Part shown: piece by piece, positions 41,734 through 43,963 of the stretch | How positions within the stretch are numbered: the stretch's first letter is position 1 | Layout: each line of letters opens with the position of its first letter | Origin: Rhodanobacter sp. L36 | Lineage (GTDB): Bacteria > Pseudomonadota > Gammaproteobacteria > Xanthomonadales > Rhodanobacteraceae | DNA length: 43,963 nt | Direction of reading: 5' to 3' | Assembly: GCF_009765755.1 (NCBI RefSeq) | Contig: NZ_LMUV01000011.1 | Span: 168,510-212,472 of the forward strand | Translations under genes and position numbers: made by a program | The notes under the pieces: model-generated | The model's database searches: none | The model's input: the letters and a program-made list of their open reading frames with translations, nothing else | What the model was told of the DNA's origin: nothing

Positions 41734-43092
41734 ATGACTTCAAAGTTTCTGTCTCGCAACGATCGCGGCGTGGCCGCAGCTTGTGCCCTGGCGTTAGCAG
41801 GCTTCGTTGTGCTGACGTGCTTCGGTGCAGGAACGGCTAGCGCATTCTCGAACAAGGACGCGCCGTCGAACTCGCCAGTATCGACCGAGCAACCAACGCT
41901 GCCGCCGTGGACGGAAGGCTATCTCTACATCCATCACATCAGCACCGGCCGCGGAAACTCCGCGTACATCGTCATGCCCGATGGCACGACGATGCTGCTC
42001 GACGCGGGTGAGGCGGATCCGGAATTCGTCAGATCCGTGGCGCCGTTGGTCGCGTTTCCGGCACGGCCGGACGCCACGCATTCGGCCGGCTACTGGATCG
42101 CCGATTACATTCGCCAGTTCGCCCCGCAGGGTCGGCCGATCGCGCTCGACTATGCGTTGATCACGCACTTCCATACCGATCATATCGGGACGATTTCGGC
42201 CAGCAGCCCGATGTCGGCGACGGGTGCGTATCGGCTGGCGGGCATCACCGAAGTGAACGACCTGATCCCGATCGGCACGCTCATTGATCGTGCTGCGCCG
42301 AATTACAACCTGCCGGTCGATCTTCGGGCCTGTACAAAGACCAGCGGCAATGACGGGCTTTCGCTTGCCAACTACATGGACATGGCGGCGTACCGCGAAC
42401 AGCACGGAAAACCGGTCGTCAAACTTCAGCCGGGCGCGCTCGATCAGATCCATTTGCAACAGGCGCAAAAATTTCCCGATTTTCATGTCAGGAACATCGC
42501 GTCCAGCGGCGTGATCTGGACCGGACGCGGCAGCGGTACGCAGCAATACATTCCGCTCGACGCGATCAAGGATTGCCACTTCGACGAGAACCCGTTGAGC
42601 GACGTCATCAGGATCAATGACGGCAGGTTTTCCTACTACGCGGGCGGCGATATTCCCGGCGTTCCCGATTACACGCAGCCGTATTGGCGCGACATGGAGA
42701 CGCCGATTGCCGCCGTCGTCGGGCCAGTCGACGCCATGAGTCTTGATCACCATGGCAATCGCGATTCCACCAACGGCGCGATCCTGCGCGCGTTACAGCC
42801 GCGCGTCATCGTCCAGCAGAACTGGCTCTCCGCACAGCCCGGAGAAGAAGTCGTCGTGCGATTGGCATCTCGCGAGTTTTATCCCGGTCCACGCGATGTC
42901 TTCGCGACCGGCATGAGCCCGGAAACGCATATCGCCATCGGTCCGATCATGGACAAGGTCTACAAAAGCTACGGTGGACACGTCGTCATTCGAGTCGCTC
43001 CCGGTGGAGCGACTTATGAGGTTTTCATCCTCAACGATGCGGATCGCAAGCGCGAAGTGATCAAGCGCTTCGGGCCGTACCAGGCGCGCTGA
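41734..43092 (+). CDS. Exported metallo-beta-lactamase-fold hydrolase (ComEC-like)
   Basis: A 452-residue protein starting at ATG 41734. A hydrophobic N-terminal signal (AAACALALAGFVVLTCFGAGTASA) is followed by a metallo-beta-lactamase domain: GRGNSAYIVMPDGTTMLLDAG near 72-92, the zinc motif HFHTDH at 145-150, then a FSYYAGGDI segment and LDHHGNRDS with later metal ligands. The arrangement resembles ComEC-type and other large MBL-fold hydrolases without the membrane channel. It may act on nucleotides or phosphodiesters at the cell surface, which is inference. No partner gene is adjacent. Confidence 0.87.
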   Translation: MTSKFLSRNDRGVAAACALALAGFVVLTCFGAGTASAFSNKDAPSNSPVSTEQPTLPPWTEGYLYIHHISTGRGNSAYIVMPDGTTMLLDAGEADPEFVRSVAPLVAFPARPDATHSAGYWIADYIRQFAPQGRPIALDYALITHFHTDHIGTISASSPMSATGAYRLAGITEVNDLIPIGTLIDRAAPNYNLPVDLRACTKTSGNDGLSLANYMDMAAYREQHGKPVVKLQPGALDQIHLQQAQKFPDFHVRNIASSGVIWTGRGSGTQQYIPLDAIKDCHFDENPLSDVIRINDGRFSYYAGGDIPGVPDYTQPYWRDMETPIAAVVGPVDAMSLDHHGNRDSTNGAILRALQPRVIVQQNWLSAQPGEEVVVRLASREFYPGPRDVFATGMSPETHIAIGPIMDKVYKSYGGHVVIRVAPGGATYEVFILNDADRKREVIKRFGPYQAR

Positions 43093-43186
43093 ATCGATGG
43101 AGCTGGCGCGTCGAGGTCGAATAGCCAATGTGAAGGTATCGGCAAGTCGCAGCGTATTGAATGAGCTCAGCGACATTTGCCTCGAA

Positions 43187-43226
43187 GCGAACAATCAAGG
43201 CAGCTTTGGCCGCCTTGATTGTTCGC
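43187..43226. terminator. Perfect 15-bp inverted repeat between convergent genes
   Basis: Arms GCGAACAATCAAGGC (43187-43201) and GCCTTGATTGTTCGC (43212-43226) with a 10-base loop, midway between the convergent MBL-fold and membrane protein genes. It lacks a clear U tract on either side, so a bidirectional terminator is likely but not typical. Confidence 0.65.
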
Positions 43227-43240
43227 AAAGTGTGGAGTGA

Positions 43241-43963
43241 TCAGGCAGCGAACGGGGGTGCTACGGAAGCTACGGCATCCTCGCCGCACACATCGCGCCA
43301 CATGTGATACATCACGCCGAACGTCACCGCGAATATGAGCAGCAGCATGGCGATATAGAGCGGGACGAGCACCACGAATACCACCCAGTAGCTGATGAGC
43401 TTGGCGATGAAACCGAGCACGAGTGCCAAGACCACAAACACGACCACGAAGACTATCCACGCAAGGATGCACGCCACCAGGTAAACGAGCAGGGGTAACA
43501 GGTTTTTCAATGCGCCGATCAAGCCATCGCCAATGGCGCCGAAAATATTGCGACGATTAAGCGCGACCTGACCCAGGCTTATGGCATAGAAAACCGTCAT
43601 GAAAAGGGCAAGCACCACGAACAATGCGACGACGATGCCGAAGCCCTCGGGCAACGTGGTCGGCGGTGCCTGATGGCTGGCCTGTGCCGTCAGCAATTCC
43701 ATGTACCACCGGGCGACCTGACGGCCGATTGTCGCGATGACGATGCCGAACAAAACGAGATACACCGCGATCATCGCCAGCCCGTAGCCCATCAGGCGAA
43801 ATGCGTCACCCTGTCGGTAGGGCCTGAAGATGTCGAATGCACTGACCGGCCGCTCGCGCTCCGCTGCATCGATCACTTGCAGGTAGCCTGCGTAGAGCGG
43901 CACCAGCAGCAGATGGAATAGCATGGAGATTGCCATGATCAAGAAGAAGGTCGTCGTGCTAGG
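43241..43963 (-). CDS. Multi-pass membrane protein, cut by the right edge (BPSS1780-like)
   Basis: The frame is open to the last base of the window, so the N-terminus is missing. About 240 residues are present, with six or more hydrophobic segments (ISMLFHLLLVPLYAGYLQVID, LMGYGLAMIAVYLVLFGIVIAT, GIVVALFVVLALFMTVFYAI, LLVYLVACILAWIVFVVVFVV and others). The RPVSAFDIFRPYRQGDAFRL loop between the first two segments is reminiscent of the BPSS1780-type membrane proteins. No function known. It ends 15 bases after the 15-bp inverted repeat. Confidence 0.75.
   Translation of the reverse strand, partial: PSTTTFFLIMAISMLFHLLLVPLYAGYLQVIDAAERERPVSAFDIFRPYRQGDAFRLMGYGLAMIAVYLVLFGIVIATIGRQVARWYMELLTAQASHQAPPTTLPEGFGIVVALFVVLALFMTVFYAISLGQVALNRRNIFGAIGDGLIGALKNLLPLLVYLVACILAWIVFVVVFVVLALVLGFIAKLISYWVVFVVLVPLYIAMLLLIFAVTFGVMYHMWRDVCGEDAVASVAPPFAA

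Overview
The window looks like chromosomal DNA from a gammaproteobacterium of the Xanthomonadales, most likely a Rhodanobacteraceae relative (Dyella, Luteibacter, Rhodanobacter type). The grounds are the GC-rich backbone, many secreted enzymes, a TonB receptor/Sel1/PiuC iron cluster, tandem LprI-like genes and two families of short dispersed repeats. This is inference from gene content; no rRNA or marker gene is present. No tRNA, rRNA, CRISPR array, integrase or complete insertion sequence was found.

Bases 1-4000 form a visibly AT-richer accessory block: a P-loop ATPase with a helix-hairpin-helix-like tail (its N-terminus lies outside the window), a multi-pass membrane protein and a SIR2-like protein. 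They are separated and bracketed by degenerate repeats that begin GGGGTCAG. A DUF1801 gene follows, also bracketed by these repeats. This is the most defence-island-like part of the window. From 4981 the backbone carries a secreted lactonase-type beta-propeller. A minus-strand cluster (6427-9721) then encodes three LprI-domain secreted proteins and two other small secreted proteins. Next come a large secreted protein with a strong terminator, an RDD membrane protein and an M50 intramembrane protease.

Directly after the protease, an AT-rich patch (13650-14431) holds a class III nucleotide cyclase resembling Pycsar cyclases, broken by an apparent one-base loss in a T run. Further on lie a conserved small protein with a structured leader and a terminator, a 13-unit 21-bp tandem array with palindromic junctions (16057-16332), and a divergent TetR/SDR pair whose two leaders share the same operator-like sequence.

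From 17.98 to 21.95 kb, small genes of mostly unknown function alternate with eight or nine copies of a perfect or near-perfect palindrome (arms GTCCGCTTT/AAAGCGGAC), several fused to stop codons. This region ends with a DyP peroxidase and an acyltransferase. A further copy lies at 36.2 kb.

The rest is mainly exported and metabolic functions: a large alpha/beta hydrolase next to a GH116-like glycosidase (23880-28924), a DUF922 putative metalloprotease, a YCII protein, an S41 protease, the piuA-sel1-piuC siderophore operon (35800 down to 32204), and a secreted protein made of two tandem copies of one domain. After these come membrane proteins, a proline-rich TonB-like anchor protein, an MtfA-type peptidase, an NTF2-like protein, an exported metallo-beta-lactamase-fold enzyme, and a membrane protein cut by the right edge.
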